Assembly (NCBI GenBank): GCA_017997855.1
Contig: JAGOEF010000085.1
Coordinates: 1 to 6,826 of the forward strand
Source of the DNA: Bacteroidales bacterium
Lineage (GTDB): Bacteria > Bacteroidota > Bacteroidia > Bacteroidales > ML635J-15
DNA: 6,826 nucleotides
Reading direction: 5' to 3'
Positions within the stretch are counted from its first letter, which is position 1; every line of letters starts with the position of its first letter. Below, piece by piece: positions 6,106-6,826 of this stretch. The position numbers and the translations under genes were made by a program. The notes beneath the pieces are model-generated. The model searched no databases. It was not told the origin of the DNA and saw only the letters and a program-made list of their open reading frames with translations.

Positions 6106-6826
6106 TCCGAATTCCGAAGCGTTTTCAGCTGCGTCCAGTCAACATAATAAATCAGTTTTACCGACAACGAATTCCACTGGGGTTGCTGCATGGTACTGAT
6201 AAAGTTTTCGCCAAAACCGGGAAAAATATTGTTTTCACCCAGCAATTCCATGTGTTGAATGTTGTTTTTATAAGCGATATTCAAAAAACTGCCCGGTGCA
6301 AAGTTCCAGCTGAAAACTAAATCTACCGAGAAAGCATTGAAACTGATGTTTTTATCGGTAAACGCGATTTCAACAGGAGCCAGTGTCCCGTTTTCGTTGA
6401 GCAGGTAATACCTGGAGTAATCAACCCGGCTCCAGTAGTGACGTCCATTCAATTGCAGGTTCATGGTATTGGTAAATACCCAGCTGAGGCTAACGGTATT
6501 GGTTAGAACCGATACGTCGCGCAGACCGAAATAAATATTTTCGCCCTGACTTGTCAGATAACCATATTGTCCTACTGTTTCGTCGATTTGTGACCCCAAT
6601 ACCAGAATAACCTGATTGCTGATGCGCACACGGGGCTCGAGTGAAACCACCAGCCGTCTCATAATGGTGGTATTTATGTTTCCCTGAAGTATTACGTCTA
6701 GTGCCAGTCGCTTTCGGTAGTCGGTCGATAAATACAAGCGGTCGTAAAATTGTGGGGCGCGCCTATAAAAACGTCCCGGCACGCGGGGCTCGTAATAATC
6801 GTAAGTGGGACTCAGGGGTATATGAA
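6102..6826 (-). CDS. DUF5916-type outer-membrane protein, C-terminal part
   Basis: The frame runs from the right window edge to TAG at 6104-6102 and shows 240 C-terminal residues; the N-terminus is outside. Alternating hydrophobic and polar residues rich in Tyr, Trp, Asn and Ser form many short amphipathic strands, as in an outer-membrane beta-barrel. Stretches such as YEPRVPGRFY near the left end, VDYSRYYLLNENG and FNAFSVDLVFSWNFAPGS in the middle, and LSVKLIYYVDW near the end resemble the C-terminal barrel of Bacteroidota DUF5916 proteins. Family members have an N-terminal carbohydrate-binding-like domain, which would lie outside the window, and their function is not established. A GTG at 6782 could serve as an internal start, but homology continues upstream of it, so I treat the gene as partial. 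Its stop shares CTAG with the convergent thioesterase gene. Confidence 0.8.
   Translation of the reverse strand, partial: HIPLSPTYDYYEPRVPGRFYRRAPQFYDRLYLSTDYRKRLALDVILQGNINTTIMRRLVVSLEPRVRISNQVILVLGSQIDETVGQYGYLTSQGENIYFGLRDVSVLTNTVSLSWVFTNTMNLQLNGRHYWSRVDYSRYYLLNENGTLAPVEIAFTDKNISFNAFSVDLVFSWNFAPGSFLNIAYKNNIQHMELLGENNIFPGFGENFISTMQQPQWNSLSVKLIYYVDWTQLKTLRNSD

Overview
The window looks like a chromosomal housekeeping segment of a member of the Bacteroidota. Four things point there. The protein lineages are Bacteroidota-like: NusA lacks the long E. coli acidic repeats, IF2 has a very long Lys/Glu/Pro linker, and there is a DUF5916-type outer-membrane protein. Promoters fit the TTG / TAnnTTTG pattern of this phylum. 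Shine-Dalgarno sequences are largely absent. Base composition looks moderate. I cannot name the genus; an anaerobic or marine Bacteroidales-like organism is a guess.

Layout. Positions 1-5225 are all minus strand and read, in transcription order, CvpA-family membrane protein (5225-4695), rimP (4600-4148), nusA (4126-2891) and infB (2854 to beyond position 1). infB is open at the left window edge and lacks only about its last 20 codons. The rimP-nusA-infB block is the classical ribosome maturation / transcription elongation / translation initiation operon, with gaps of 21 and 36 bp. In front of rimP is a compact control region: a good Bacteroidota promoter (4693-4663) abutting the CvpA stop codon, then a perfect 19-bp inverted repeat (4618-4636) followed by a T-rich tract, and a 12-codon leader reading frame across that hairpin. 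This resembles an attenuator or operator and is the best candidate for undescribed regulation here.

Positions 5226-5361 form a divergent intergenic region with a perfect 14-bp tandem duplication and promoter candidates facing both ways. On the plus strand, 5362-6105 encodes an acyl-ACP thioesterase of the FatA/FatB (double hot-dog) type. The Asn of the usual catalytic Asp-x-Asn-x-His motif reads as His. The gene ends in a CTAG whose palindrome also supplies the stop codon of the convergent minus-strand gene (6826-6102), the C-terminal beta-barrel part of a DUF5916-type outer-membrane protein.

I see no tRNA, rRNA, CRISPR array, insertion sequence or prophage signature, and no gene-free stretch over 300 bp. 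The window is mostly core genome. Its novelty, if any, lies in the rimP leader, the modular IF2 linker and the altered thioesterase active site.
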